Below, one piece after another: positions 55,271-64,000 of a DNA stretch of 64,000 bases (its first letter is position 1; each line of letters opens with the position of its first letter). The translations under genes were made by a program, and so were the position numbers. This DNA comes from Gammaproteobacteria bacterium (GTDB lineage Bacteria > Pseudomonadota > Gammaproteobacteria > Pseudomonadales > Cellvibrionaceae), in the NCBI GenBank assembly GCA_004172865.1, contig SEBV01000003.1, positions 247,219 to 311,218 of the forward strand, read 5' to 3'. The notes below the pieces were generated by a model. That model had not been told where the DNA came from and made no database searches. It saw only the letters and a list, made by a program, of their open reading frames with translations.

Positions 55271-56266
55271 ATGCCTGATTGGAACGCACTTTTAACCGAC
55301 ATCCACCTTACTCAAACCATCGCTACCGCTGACGCAACTTATGCGATACCGCTGGAACAGGGCCTAATTGAAATTAAAGGACCAGACGCCGCCAAGTTTT
55401 TACAAGGTCAAGTCACCTGCGATGTAAACGGCCTCGCCAATCATAAAAGCCTGCTCGGTGCGCAATGCAATATTAAAGGCCGTATGCTCTTATGTTTTCT
55501 TGCGGTGCAAACCGATTCTGAGCGCATAATTTTACGTGTCCACAGCGGATTAGTAGCGAACGGGTTAAGCAGTTTGGGGAAATATATCGTTTTCTCCAAA
55601 GCGAAATTGGCCGATGTAACGTCAAACTATCTAGGCCTTGGAATTGCAGGCCCCAACGCAACTCAGGTGATTTCTGATGTTTTTGCGGTAAATATCGCTG
55701 AAAACGGCGAATGGCAGCCAGCAGACAATCACATCATTACTCGTATTGATGAACATCGCTACGAATGCTGGCTCGCCGCCGACAATGCTGAGTCCATTTG
55801 GCAGCAAGTTACACCGAACACTATTATAGCCAGCCAAAACCTGTGGAATTTGTTCAACATTCAAGCCGGCATTGGCGACATATCACCCGAAACTTACGAA
55901 ACATTTACACCACAGGCGATCAACTTCCAGCTCGTTAACGGCATTAACTTTCGCAAAGGTTGTTATACCGGCCAAGAGATTGTGGCGCGCCTACATTATC
56001 GCGGCACACTCAAGCGCCACATGTATCGTTTTGAGTTTTCCCTAACGGACAATCTATTACCCGCGTCAGGGACTGAACTGAAAAATGCGGCTGGGAAAAC
56101 AGTTGGCGAAGTGATTGTCGCAGCTTATAAAAATCCCGATTCTGGTGAGCTACTGGCAAGCGTTGTGGACGACGAACGCGTTGCCATTTATCTGGAAAAT
56201 AACCCTCAAAAACTCAGCCTCCTTGCGCTGCCTTATGCTATACCTACTCCAAACGAGGCGGATTAA
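55271..56266 (+). CDS. ygfZ: tRNA-modifying/folate-binding protein YgfZ
   Basis: Folate-dependent protein of 331 residues related to GcvT, needed for assembly or repair of certain Fe-S enzymes. It has the hallmark KGCYTGQEIVAR motif with the essential cysteine near residue 240 and the opening LIEIKGPDAAKFLQGQVTCDV. The ATG at 55271 is chosen; a TTG at 55253 is also in frame. It lies next to the sdhE-ygfX locus, as in many gammaproteobacteria. Confidence 0.93.
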   Translation: MPDWNALLTDIHLTQTIATADATYAIPLEQGLIEIKGPDAAKFLQGQVTCDVNGLANHKSLLGAQCNIKGRMLLCFLAVQTDSERIILRVHSGLVANGLSSLGKYIVFSKAKLADVTSNYLGLGIAGPNATQVISDVFAVNIAENGEWQPADNHIITRIDEHRYECWLAADNAESIWQQVTPNTIIASQNLWNLFNIQAGIGDISPETYETFTPQAINFQLVNGINFRKGCYTGQEIVARLHYRGTLKRHMYRFEFSLTDNLLPASGTELKNAAGKTVGEVIVAAYKNPDSGELLASVVDDERVAIYLENNPQKLSLLALPYAIPTPNEAD

Positions 56267-56332
56267 TCCGCCCTTTTGCTGAATTCCGCCTTTTTATAAA
56301 ACGCGAATAATCCAACAATAAGTAGGTAGCCT

Positions 56333-57172
56333 ATGAGTCAAATTGCCGAACGCGTCCGCAGCGATATTATTAATGCCATAAAAACTGACCAATTAGTCTT
56401 GCCTACCCTGCCCGAAGTCGCGATTAAAGTACGCGAAGTCGCCGATGATCCTAATGCTGATATCGATAAGTTAACCGGCGTAATTGGCGGCGATGCGGCG
56501 CTTAGTGCGCGCATTATTCGGGTTGCCAATAGCCCCTTGTTGCGTGCCTCACGTGCTATTGATGATTTGCGAACCGCATTGATGCGTTTGGGAATTTCCT
56601 ATACTTGCAACATCGCCACCGGCTTGGCCATGGAACAAATGTTTCAAGCAACCTCGGATTTAGTGGATATGCGCATGCGCGAAGTCTGGAGTCGTTCCAG
56701 TGAAGTTGCGGGTATTAGCCACGTATTGTGCAGACACTACACCAAAAAATTACGCCCTGATCAGGCGACGCTAGCGGGATTGGTTCACAAAATCGGCGTA
56801 CTGCCGATTCTAACCTACGCCGAAGATCATCCCTTTTTGCTGAATGACAGTTTAACGTTGGATAGTGTTATCGATGAGTTGCATGCGCCCTTGGGAGATA
56901 TGATTTTACGGGCGTGGGGTTTCCCTGAAGAACTTGCTCATATCCCATCGCAACACATCGATTTCCAACGCAAAAGTCCCAAAGCGGATTATGCCGATAT
57001 AGTTACCGTCGCCATGCTGCAAAGTTACGCGGGTTCGAACTCACCGCTGGCGCAGATTGATTGCTCGACAGTTACCGCATTTGAACGTCTTGGTCTTGAT
57101 CCCGATATTCAGATCGCCGAATCAGAAGATCTTTCTGCAGATATGGAAGCGGCTATGTCGCTGCTGCTTTAA
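56333..57172 (+). CDS. HDOD domain protein
   Basis: Protein of 279 residues consisting of one HDOD domain, a modified HD fold with no catalytic metal motif, often found in signalling proteins. Conserved segments: LPTLPEVAIKVREVADDPNADIDKLTGVIGGDAALSARIIRVANSPL and LAGLVHKIGVLPI. No partner domain is attached. AGGTAGCC precedes the ATG. It follows ygfZ by 66 bases and converges with ung. Function is unknown; a role in c-di-GMP or stress signalling is only a guess. Confidence 0.9.
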   Translation: MSQIAERVRSDIINAIKTDQLVLPTLPEVAIKVREVADDPNADIDKLTGVIGGDAALSARIIRVANSPLLRASRAIDDLRTALMRLGISYTCNIATGLAMEQMFQATSDLVDMRMREVWSRSSEVAGISHVLCRHYTKKLRPDQATLAGLVHKIGVLPILTYAEDHPFLLNDSLTLDSVIDELHAPLGDMILRAWGFPEELAHIPSQHIDFQRKSPKADYADIVTVAMLQSYAGSNSPLAQIDCSTVTAFERLGLDPDIQIAESEDLSADMEAAMSLLL

Positions 57173-57183
57173 TAAGCTAAAAA

Positions 57184-57882
57184 TCAAACTACATGTGGCA
57201 AACTCCAATCAATCGGCGTTTGCCCATGTTGTTCCAAATAAGTATTTGCCTGCGAAAAGTGTCCGCAACCGATAAATCCACGATGCGCCGATAAGGGCGA
57301 TGGATGTGGCGCACGCAAAATTAAATGTTTGCGACCATCAATAAATTGCCCCTTCTTTTGCGCGTAACTTCCCCACAATAAAAACACCACGCCTTCACAC
57401 GCTTGATTCACAATCTGAATTGCACGATCTGTAAATTGCTCCCATCCCTGTCCCTGATGCGCACCTGCATTCCCCTGCTCCACCGTAAGCGTCGCGTTAA
57501 GAAGAAATACGCCCTGATTTGCCCAACTCTGCAAAAATCCATGCTTCGGAATTGGTAACTGCAAATCGCGATATAATTCTTTATAAATATTTTGCAAGGA
57601 TGGCGGCGTCGGAACGCCCGGCTGTACCGAGAAACATAGACCATGCGCCTGATTCGGCCCGTGATAAGGATCTTGCCCGAGGACAACAACCTTCACTTTA
57701 TCCAGCGGCGTGCTGTTAAAGGCGTTAAAAATATTTTTGGATTCGGGATAAACAACTTTCCCTGCTTTTTTCTGCTCCAACAAAAATTGCTTGAGATGCT
57801 TCATATACGGCTGCTCAAATTCCGACTCCAAATGCGCGAGCCAGCTCGGGTGTAAATCGATAGTTTTTTTTGCGGCAGTCAT
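57184..57882 (-). CDS. ung: Uracil-DNA glycosylase
   Basis: Family-1 uracil-DNA glycosylase of 232 residues that removes uracil from DNA. The catalytic Asp71 lies in [22 protein letters not shown], the uracil-binding [21 protein letters not shown] segment follows, and the leucine-loop [21 protein letters not shown] motif is near the C terminus. Start at the ATG with GGA about ten bases upstream. Confidence 0.97.
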   Translation of the reverse strand: MTAAKKTIDLHPSWLAHLESEFEQPYMKHLKQFLLEQKKAGKVVYPESKNIFNAFNSTPLDKVKVVVLGQDPYHGPNQAHGLCFSVQPGVPTPPSLQNIYKELYRDLQLPIPKHGFLQSWANQGVFLLNATLTVEQGNAGAHQGQGWEQFTDRAIQIVNQACEGVVFLLWGSYAQKKGQFIDGRKHLILRAPHPSPLSAHRGFIGCGHFSQANTYLEQHGQTPIDWSLPHVV

Positions 57883-57957
57883 AAGATTTTATCCCATAAA
57901 TTTTTGGCGATTTTACACGGATAAAAAACGAAAGGTGTTGCAGTTTATCCTGAACAT

Positions 57958-57987
57958 AAAAAAACCCGGTATCGCTACCGGGTTTTT
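57958..57987 (-). terminator. Intrinsic terminator of the peroxiredoxin gene
   Basis: An 11-bp stem (57961-57971 with 57976-57986) with a TCGC loop, followed by seven T on the minus strand. It lies 24 bases beyond the peroxiredoxin stop. Confidence 0.9.
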
Positions 57988-58010
57988 CAGGTTTTAATTC
58001 AACGAACGAA

Positions 58011-58613
58011 TTAAAGTTTATCGCCGTGCTCAGCGAGGTATTTCGCAACGCCTGCAGGAGATGCGTCCATACCAGCGTCACCTTCTTTCCAACCAGCTGG
58101 GCAAACTTCGCCGTGTTGCTCGTGGAAAATCAAGGCATCAACCGTACGGATGGTATCGTCGATGTTACGGCCAATCGGCAAGTCGTTTACGATTTGTGAG
58201 CGAACAATGCCCGCTTCATCGATAACGAAAGTACCACGGAACGCAACGCCATCAGGTGATTCAACATCGTATGCTTTTGCGATTGAGTGAGTAATGTCAG
58301 CAACCAATGTGTAACGAACTGGGCCGATACCACCTTGATCAACTGGAGTATTACGCCATGCGTTGTGAGTAAATTGTGAATCGATAGAAATACCAATTAC
58401 TTCAACATTGCGCTTTTTGAACTCTTCAACGCGGTGATCAAATGCTAACAATTCTGATGGACATACAAATGTGAAGTCCAATGGGTAGAAAAACACAACA
58501 GCTTTTTTACCTTTGGTAGCAGATGAAAATGAATAACCATCAACAATTTCGCCATTCCCCAAGACGGCAGATGCGATGAAATCCGGTGCTTGTTTACCAA
58601 CTAATACGCCCAT
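58011..58613 (-). CDS. Typical 2-Cys peroxiredoxin (AhpC/Tsa type)
   Basis: Thiol peroxidase of 200 residues that reduces hydrogen peroxide and organic peroxides. The peroxidatic cysteine is Cys51 in DFTFVCPSELLAF and the resolving one is Cys171 in GEVCPAGWKEG. The ATG at 58613 has AGGAG seven bases upstream; the frame runs six codons further without support. No ahpF gene is adjacent, so reduction by thioredoxin or a distant AhpF is expected. Confidence 0.95.
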   Translation of the reverse strand: MGVLVGKQAPDFIASAVLGNGEIVDGYSFSSATKGKKAVVFFYPLDFTFVCPSELLAFDHRVEEFKKRNVEVIGISIDSQFTHNAWRNTPVDQGGIGPVRYTLVADITHSIAKAYDVESPDGVAFRGTFVIDEAGIVRSQIVNDLPIGRNIDDTIRTVDALIFHEQHGEVCPAGWKEGDAGMDASPAGVAKYLAEHGDKL

Positions 58614-58704
58614 TTTGTTTCTCCTATTCATTCAATGATAAGTTACTGGTGACGATTGAAATCAAACGAATGACGCGAAAGCAACATACGCAACTGATTG
58701 CCTG

Positions 58705-58747
58705 ACTTTATATCGCCTCACTTTTATCGCCTGAGTTTTATCGATAG
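58705..58747 (+). repeat. Three degenerate tandem repeats in the divergent promoter region
   Basis: Units of 14-15 bases, ACTTTATATCGCCTC, ACTTTTATCGCCTG and AGTTTTATCGATAG, follow one another between the peroxiredoxin gene and the binding-protein-like gene. A TATAAT box (58756-58761) lies just after them on the plus strand. They could be regulator sites or a simple local duplication. Confidence 0.45.
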
Positions 58748-58915
58748 TGCGGAGCTATAATACACACGCATTTCTGTGTGTCCCATTGATTTTTTATATG
58801 GGTCGTCACCGTTTATCGCTATAAGCTAAAAAAAGATGACTTACGTGAAAATATTCAGCTACTTTAATAAGACATTGTTACATCTTGCCAACCCATTCCC
58901 AGGTAGCAAAATCGA

Positions 58916-59812
58916 TTGAGCCATTTTATTTTTGTTGTTCGATTAATAAGCATCCTACTGCTAATAATATTGGCCGAAACGCGAGCCTTCGCTCAAACAG
59001 TGTTTACCCATCGTGTTCCTGAAGCCTATGTGAGCGCGATTCCCAGTTACGAAGTCTCCATATTGAAATTGGCCCTCGACAAAACAATCGATGAATATGG
59101 CCCTTACGAATTCCGCGCCGCGCCAGCAATAAATGTAACTCGTGCCGTGCAAAGTATTAAAACCAACGCCTTCCCAAACTACTTCGCTAGCTTCGGTTAC
59201 AACGAAGACTACAACACCGCCGAAATGGATTACGTTCGCTTTCCTATCGACCTTGGCGTTTTAAGTTACAGAACCTGCTTTGCCCCGAAAACCATGCTCG
59301 ACAAACTAGCCAAAGTAAAAACCCTGGACGAACTCCGCAAGTTCTCCGTAGGCCAAGGGCGTTATTGGATTGATAGCGACATATTGCGCAATAACGGTTT
59401 TACGGTCACCGAAGTCGACCCCTATTCCGCGCTTTTCAAGATGACGGCGGCGCATCGTTTCGATTTATTCTGTCGCGGCTTGAACGAAATCAAAGAGGAA
59501 TACGACCGGTGGGGCACCATCGAAGGCTTAGGGTATGACCGTCACTTACTGATTTATTACCCTATGCCGATTTTCTTTTACACCAACTCCTCTAACAAAG
59601 AAGCCATAGCCCGCGTGAACAAAGGCCTGCGCAAAGCCTATGCAGACGGCTCTTTGATGGCGCTCTGGATAGAAAAGCATCAAGCCAGCCTGGACTTTGC
59701 CGCCTTGAAAAAGCGCAAACTGTTTCGCCTCGAAAACCCCTTCGTGAAATCTATCGACTTCGACTACACCAAGTACTTCTACAAGCTCGACACCGAAAAA
59801 CCGTCGCTTTAA
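58916..59812 (+). CDS. Periplasmic solute-binding-like protein, family 3 type
   Basis: Exported protein of 298 residues with a signal peptide (ISILLLIILAETRAFAQ, cut near residue 27). The fold seems like the type II periplasmic binding proteins of the amino-acid class, with MDYVRFPIDLGVLSYRTCFAPKTMLDKLAKVKTLDELRKFSVGQGR as the most family-like segment. No ABC permease is near and no histidine kinase is fused. The start is a TTG with AGG eleven bases upstream; the preceding in-frame TAG at 58904 excludes a longer frame. Ligand unknown. Confidence 0.72.
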   Translation: MSHFIFVVRLISILLLIILAETRAFAQTVFTHRVPEAYVSAIPSYEVSILKLALDKTIDEYGPYEFRAAPAINVTRAVQSIKTNAFPNYFASFGYNEDYNTAEMDYVRFPIDLGVLSYRTCFAPKTMLDKLAKVKTLDELRKFSVGQGRYWIDSDILRNNGFTVTEVDPYSALFKMTAAHRFDLFCRGLNEIKEEYDRWGTIEGLGYDRHLLIYYPMPIFFYTNSSNKEAIARVNKGLRKAYADGSLMALWIEKHQASLDFAALKKRKLFRLENPFVKSIDFDYTKYFYKLDTEKPSL

Positions 59813-59986
59813 GAAACTACGTGCTTAAACTCTTAAGTAAATAACCCCGTCTTTGATTGCCCCTGCAAGCCCAAAATTGATACCATAGCCGCCTTTTTAA
59901 ACAGACCGATTTTCAAGGTTTATAGGCTCACAAAAGCCTTATCACCTGCTTATTCCCGCCTTACTTTTCAAATACAGAGAATGTCT

Positions 59987-62878
59987 ATGTCAGTTGATTT
60001 TCGCTCAGCTTCCCTCACCCATTTGGCTAATAACGACGAATTTGTTGCCCGTCATATAGGTCCAAATGCCCAGCAAACCGCCGCTATGTTGGCGACCTTG
60101 GGCGTAAGCTCAGTGAAAGAACTGATCGATAAAACCGTTCCAGACAATATTCGTTTAAAAGGCGAACTCAACCTTGGTGCGGCCGTGAGCGAAGCCAATG
60201 CTTTGGCGGAATTGAAAGCTATCGCCAGCAAAAACAAAGTCTTCAAAAGCTACATCGGCATGGGCTACCACGACACTCATGTGCCTTTGGTTGTGTTGCG
60301 CAACGTATTGGAAAACCCGGGTTGGTACACGGCTTACACACCTTACCAACCAGAAATTGCGCAAGGCCGTTTGGAAGCCCTGCTCAACTATCAACAAATG
60401 ATTATCGACCTCACCGGCATGGAAATGGCGAACGCTTCTGTGTTGGATGAAGGCACTGCTGCTGCTGAAGCTATGGCGATGTGTAAACGCCAAAACAAAA
60501 AGAGTAAATCCGATGTGTTCTTTGTGGATGCCGATACACATCCACAAACTATCGCCGTCGTAAAAACCCGTGCAGAACATTTTGGTTTTGAAGTAGAAGT
60601 TGCGAAAGCGGATGAAGTTGCGAACGGCGATTACTTCGGCGCGCTGCTGCAATACCCCGGTTCAACCGGCGCGATGCGCGATTTAACATCGCTTATCGAA
60701 ACCGCTCACAAAAATAACGCATTGGTTACAGTCGCAACTGATCCAATGGCGTTGCTGTTAATTAAATCTCCTGGCGCAATGGGTGCAGACGTAGTTGTCG
60801 GCACTAGTCAACGCTTCGGCGTGCCTATGGGATTCGGCGGCCCACACGCAGGTTTCTTCGCCTTCCGCGATGCTTACAAACGCTCTGCTCCCGGCCGCAT
60901 TATTGGTGTATCTATCGACTCACGCGGAAAGCAAGCCTTGCGTATGGCGATGCAAACTCGCGAGCAACATATTCGCCGCGAAAAAGCCAACTCCAACATT
61001 TGTACGTCGCAAGTTTTGTTGGCGGTGATGAGTGTGTTCTATGCGATTTATCACGGGCCGGACGGATTAAAGCGCATCGCAAATCGCATTCACCGTTTAA
61101 CATCTGTTGCGGCAACTGCATTGCAACAAAAAGGTTTTGTGCTCGCGAGCAATAATTTTTTCGACACCATCACCGTAAAAGTTGGCGACAAACAAAATGA
61201 AATTAATCAAGCTGCACTCGCTGCAGAAATTAATTTGCGTTTAATTGGATCAGATTCAATTGGCATCAGCTTTAACGAAACCAACAATTTAAATGATGTA
61301 GCGAATTTGTTAGCGGCATTCGGAATTGTAGATGCAGAACTCGAAAGCATCGACGATCTTCTTTCCGTCACCAATAAAGCAATCCCAGCAGATTTATTAC
61401 GAAGCGATGCAGTATTAACGCATCCCGTGTTCAACAGTTTCCACAGCGAAACTGAAATGTTGCGCTACTTGAAACGTTTGGAATCAAAAGATATCGCGCT
61501 TAACAACGCGATGATTCCACTCGGCTCTTGCACCATGAAATTAAATGCAACAGCAGAAATGATTCCAGTGACTTGGCCGGAGTTTGGCAAGTTGCATCCG
61601 TTTGCGCCAATTAATCAGGCACAAGGCTACAGCGAATTATTTGAAGAATTGCAAAACATGCTAAAAGCCTGCACAGGTTACGATGCAATTAGTTTGCAAC
61701 CCAACGCCGGCTCACAAGGCGAATACGCAGGCTTGGTCGCGATTAAAAAATATTTTGAAAGCAAAGGCGAGCAACGCGATATTTGTTTAATTCCGTCATC
61801 TGCACACGGCACCAACCCAGCATCCGCGCAAATGGTAAGTTACAAAGTTGTAGTGGTTGGTTGCGATAACAACGGTAACGTAGACCTCAATGACCTCGCT
61901 GAAAAAATTAAAACTCACGGCGAACAAATCGCGTGCATTATGGTGACCTACCCTTCGACTCACGGCGTTTTTGAAGAAGGCATCACGCAACTCTGCGATA
62001 TGGTTCATGCAGTGGGCGCACAAGTGTATATCGACGGCGCTAACATGAATGCACTCGTCGGCGTTGCAGCTCCAGGTAAATTCGGTGGCGATGTTTCGCA
62101 TTTAAATTTGCACAAAACCTTTTGTATTCCACACGGCGGTGGCGGCCCCGGCATGGGCCCAATCGGTGTAGGAAAACATTTGGCTCCGTTCCTCGCTGGC
62201 CACAACGTGCAATCAGTTCCAGGCACAGATCCCGCGAACGGAACTATTTCTGCAGCGCCTTGGGGCTCAGCGAGTATTCTTCCTATTAGCTGGATGTACA
62301 TCAAGATGATGGGTGCTGTTGGCATGCGTCAAGCAACAGAATTTGCCATCGTAAATGCAAACTACGTTGCTAAAAAGCTCGAAGATGCCTATCCAATTTT
62401 ATACAAAGGCACTAACGGATTTGTTGCACACGAATGCTTACTGGATTTGCGCCCATTAAAAGAAGCAAGCGGCATCAGCGAAGAAGATATTGCAAAACGC
62501 TTAATGGATTTCGGTTTCCATGCACCCACAATGTCATTCCCGGTTGCAGGTACATTGATGATCGAGCCAACCGAATCTGAATCAAAAGTTGAGTTGGATA
62601 AATTCATCGAAGCCATGCAAATTATTCGCAAAGAAATCGCGCAAGTGATTAGCGGCGAAGTTACTGCAGAAGCAAGCGCATTGCACAATGCCCCGCACAC
62701 GCAAGACGATGTACTCGAAGAAAACTGGACGCGAGCTTATTCACGCGAAACCGCAAGCCGCCCCGCAGCATGGTTGAAAAATCACAAAGTATGGCCGAGT
62801 GTAAATCGTATTGATAACGTATACGGCGACAGAAATTTAGTGTGCTCTTGCCCAAGCATTGAAAATTATATTGAATAA
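59987..62878 (+). CDS. gcvP: Glycine dehydrogenase (decarboxylating), P protein
   Basis: PLP enzyme of the glycine cleavage system, 963 residues from this start. It decarboxylates glycine and passes the aminomethyl group to the H protein lipoyl arm. The N- and C-terminal halves are the usual duplication; the PLP lysine is about Lys710 in [26 protein letters not shown] lies six bases before the ATG at 59987; an ATG two codons earlier lies too close to it. gcvT and gcvH are not in the window, and I see no glycine riboswitch upstream. Confidence 0.96.
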   Translation: MSVDFRSASLTHLANNDEFVARHIGPNAQQTAAMLATLGVSSVKELIDKTVPDNIRLKGELNLGAAVSEANALAELKAIASKNKVFKSYIGMGYHDTHVPLVVLRNVLENPGWYTAYTPYQPEIAQGRLEALLNYQQMIIDLTGMEMANASVLDEGTAAAEAMAMCKRQNKKSKSDVFFVDADTHPQTIAVVKTRAEHFGFEVEVAKADEVANGDYFGALLQYPGSTGAMRDLTSLIETAHKNNALVTVATDPMALLLIKSPGAMGADVVVGTSQRFGVPMGFGGPHAGFFAFRDAYKRSAPGRIIGVSIDSRGKQALRMAMQTREQHIRREKANSNICTSQVLLAVMSVFYAIYHGPDGLKRIANRIHRLTSVAATALQQKGFVLASNNFFDTITVKVGDKQNEINQAALAAEINLRLIGSDSIGISFNETNNLNDVANLLAAFGIVDAELESIDDLLSVTNKAIPADLLRSDAVLTHPVFNSFHSETEMLRYLKRLESKDIALNNAMIPLGSCTMKLNATAEMIPVTWPEFGKLHPFAPINQAQGYSELFEELQNMLKACTGYDAISLQPNAGSQGEYAGLVAIKKYFESKGEQRDICLIPSSAHGTNPASAQMVSYKVVVVGCDNNGNVDLNDLAEKIKTHGEQIACIMVTYPSTHGVFEEGITQLCDMVHAVGAQVYIDGANMNALVGVAAPGKFGGDVSHLNLHKTFCIPHGGGGPGMGPIGVGKHLAPFLAGHNVQSVPGTDPANGTISAAPWGSASILPISWMYIKMMGAVGMRQATEFAIVNANYVAKKLEDAYPILYKGTNGFVAHECLLDLRPLKEASGISEEDIAKRLMDFGFHAPTMSFPVAGTLMIEPTESESKVELDKFIEAMQIIRKEIAQVISGEVTAEASALHNAPHTQDDVLEENWTRAYSRETASRPAAWLKNHKVWPSVNRIDNVYGDRNLVCSCPSIENYIE

Positions 62879-62893
62879 TTTTTAGCTGTCTCC

Positions 62894-62952
62894 TTTTAAT
62901 AAAGTTAGAGATTGTTTTAATAAAGTTAGAGATTTTAATTAAGTTGGAGATC
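62894..62952. repeat. Short tandem repeats downstream of gcvP
   Basis: TTTTAATAAAGTTAGAGATT occurs twice (62894-62913 and 62915-62934), then a diverged third copy follows (TTTAATTAAGTTGGAGATC, 62933-62952). They begin 16 bases past the gcvP stop. Confidence 0.6.
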
Positions 62953-62990
62953 GCTACAGGACGAATAGTGGACTTTTCACTGCCGCCGAT

Positions 62991-63012
62991 AACCCATTGA
63001 TTTCAATGGGTT
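62991..63012. repeat. 22-base palindrome
   Basis: AACCCATTGA and its reverse complement TCAATGGGTT flank TT (62991-63012). There is no T tract that would make a terminator. It could be a protein site or a recombination core; nothing nearby says which. Confidence 0.5.
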
Positions 63013-63146
63013 CTTTGGTAAAACCCAAACGTAGTGATAAGTTTTGCCAATTTAGACCAACTGAAATTCACCAGACGCGCCGATTTCGGGATCTTGACCT
63101 GGAAAAGGGAGTGGGATGAAAGATAGAATCAAATTCGCTTAAGCTT

Positions 63147-63181
63147 AAAAAATAAAGCCTCGACCGTCGGGGCTTTATTTT
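63147..63181. terminator. Strong intrinsic terminator, best on the minus strand
   Basis: AAAATAAAGCC (63149-63159) pairs with GGCTTTATTTT (63171-63181), extended inward by a CGA/TCG pair set. The minus-strand side continues into TTTTTTAAGC, so it can end a minus-strand transcript that comes from 63.2-63.5 kb. It could also stop read-through from gcvP. Confidence 0.75.
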
Positions 63182-63324
63182 CAATTAGCTCAATGACTCA
63201 GATCGCCGTGACATAAAACGACGAGTCTAAAACTAGCTTCCAGAACCAAAAGAGCGCCATCGCGGCCCTCTAAGCACAACATCATGAGAAGATAGTTTCG
63301 CCATAGAACAAACGTAGGCCTTCT

Positions 63325-63498
63325 TTAAGACGTCCTGAACAGGCGCACTGCCAACTCCAAACTCCATTCAACCGTCTTAGGATGATGACCTTCATCAACC
63401 ATTATTTCTTGCCTCAAACCCGAAATGACCGTTTTTTGATCATCCAAGGATTCTAACTGCACTCGCCTCGCATATACCAAAATAGCAATTTTAATCAT
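63325..63498 (-). CDS. Possible small hypothetical protein, perhaps the N-terminal part of a broken gene
   Basis: A 57-codon frame (MIKIAILVYARRVQLES at the start) with plausible composition and GAG seven bases before the ATG. Not recognised. After its TAA the same frame stays open for 44 more codons down to a TGA at 63190, just before the minus-strand terminator. This could be a gene split by a stop codon, or a small gene plus chance. Both readings rest only on composition and the terminator's direction. Confidence 0.35.
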   Translation of the reverse strand: MIKIAILVYARRVQLESLDDQKTVISGLRQEIMVDEGHHPKTVEWSLELAVRLFRTS

Positions 63499-63654
63499 AA
63501 TAAACTCGATTTTTAAAATTTAGGTTATATGTAAACCTCCAAAACTCTATTTAAAAACAATTATGTCCCTAAAACGATCTTCAGAGATTGTAAACAGAGG
63601 TTGAGTCGCCAATAATGGCGTTGAGTGATTGTTTAAATAAAATCTCTCGCCTCA

Positions 63655-63685
63655 TCGCCGAGGGGGTTACGTCCCCCCTCGGCGA
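63655..63685. repeat. GC-rich 12-bp perfect hairpin in an AT-rich region
   Basis: TCGCCGAGGGGG (63655-63666) pairs without mismatch with its complement at 63674-63685 around a 7-base loop. No T tract follows on either strand. A smaller hairpin, CGCCA-ATAA-TGGCG, is at 63607-63620. This may be part of a structured RNA or a DNA-level element. Confidence 0.6.
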
Positions 63686-64000
63686 ACCTCTTGCCACCCA
63701 TTTGCTTACCTTCATAAGGATAAGCTCTTTCCTTGATCAAATAGGTTGGAGTGACTGCTCGGAAACTTTCCCAATATCCTTCCAGCTAGTTTCACATTAG
63801 CCGCACAAATTTACAACCTTTTGCCATTATTTTTTGGCGATACCGTTTTTATTAAAGATTTGGAAAAACTAAAAATAAAAATAAAAATAAAAGTAGAAAA
63901 TATTTTTAATTAAAAACGATATTTTAAAAAATAGTATATAACAAAGTATGTAATTAATTATATATTTGAAAAGCAGTTATTACATAATATACATGTAAAT
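63686..64000. other. AT-rich end of the window, no gene seen
   Basis: The last 200 bases are very rich in A and T, with AAATAA runs at 63870-63900 and no open frame that looks coding. A 61-codon plus-strand frame from 63615 extends to 63800 but runs straight through the hairpin and has no good ribosome binding site. Composition suggests a regulatory or horizontally acquired stretch continuing beyond the window. Confidence 0.5.

Noticed and set aside
59813..59980. A glycine riboswitch before gcvP
   Set aside because: Neither of the paired aptamer cores nor the conserved glycine-switch bases is visible in the 168 bases upstream.
60155..60652. 165-codon antisense frame in gcvP (and similar long antisense frames at 32169-32687, 33654-34067 and 40922-41437)
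   Set aside because: They mirror strongly conserved genes on the other strand and show no protein features of their own; they result from codon bias.
63615..63800. 61-codon plus-strand frame near the end of the window
   Set aside because: It runs straight through the perfect 12-bp hairpin, has no ribosome binding site at a proper distance and no recognisable features.

Overview
The window looks like a chromosomal segment of a free-living, polysaccharide-degrading gammaproteobacterium close to Cellvibrio (Cellvibrionaceae). This is inferred from gene content: a xyloglucan-type locus (GH35 galactosidase, TonB-dependent receptor, GH95 fucosidase) like the one described in Cellvibrio japonicus, a flavin-dependent tryptophan-halogenase-family gene beside the receptor, an algU/rpoE-mucA-mucB-rseC stress operon, and Pseudomonas-like housekeeping genes (coq7, sdhE/ygfX, ygfZ, gcvP). 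No rRNA, tRNA, CRISPR array or insertion sequence was recognised.

Layout. 1-3.5 kb: 3' part of xseA, then a TPP-riboswitch-controlled thiO-thiS-thiG thiazole operon. 3.5-5.9 kb: HD-GYP protein and AEC transporter. 6-15.3 kb, minus strand: xyloglucan side-chain locus (bgl35A, TonB-dependent receptor, afc95A) and a halogenase-family gene. 15.4-19.4 kb: a NIT-like protein behind a very good sigma-54 promoter, then a DUF1631-PilZ pair. 19.7-29.2 kb: a guanidine assimilation cluster. A guanidine-I (ykkC) riboswitch heads an ABC transporter, two DUF1989 proteins (carboxyguanidine deiminase type) and a biotin-dependent urea/guanidine carboxylase, followed by a second copy of the binding protein. The carboxylase gene also has its own leader with two ACGR-capped hairpins, matching the guanidine-II (mini-ykkC) riboswitch.

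29.4-34.4 kb: TetR regulator with a tandem operator-like repeat and an RND efflux pair. 34.5-35.7 kb: ECF sigma factor, small His-rich membrane protein and ferredoxin. 35.7-46.7 kb: mostly housekeeping (Ycf46-like AAA ATPase, coq7, lytic transglycosylase, MarC, pncC, trhO, bolA, galT-galK, dgkA, a glycosyltransferase). 46.7-50.3 kb: arfB and the sigma-E operon with a clear sigma-E autoregulatory promoter. 50.4-62.9 kb: nadB, an EEP-family hydrolase, ygfX/sdhE, a diguanylate cyclase, ygfZ, an HDOD protein, ung, a peroxiredoxin, a periplasmic binding-like protein and gcvP. The last 1.1 kb has no confident gene: short tandem repeats, palindromes, a bidirectional terminator, one possible small or broken minus-strand gene, a strong GC-rich hairpin and a very AT-rich end.

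How the parts work together. The guanidine cluster would import guanidine, carboxylate it with ATP and biotin, and deiminate the product to allophanate. The allophanate hydrolase needed to finish the pathway is not in this window. Nitrogen control is suggested by the sigma-54 promoter before the NIT-like gene and a weaker sigma-54-like site before the guanidine-I riboswitch. The fucosidase, galactosidase and receptor would trim and import xyloglucan oligosaccharides; the alpha-xylosidase usual for such a locus is not here. Four genes (HD-GYP, PilZ, GGDEF, HDOD) point to c-di-GMP or related signalling but are scattered.
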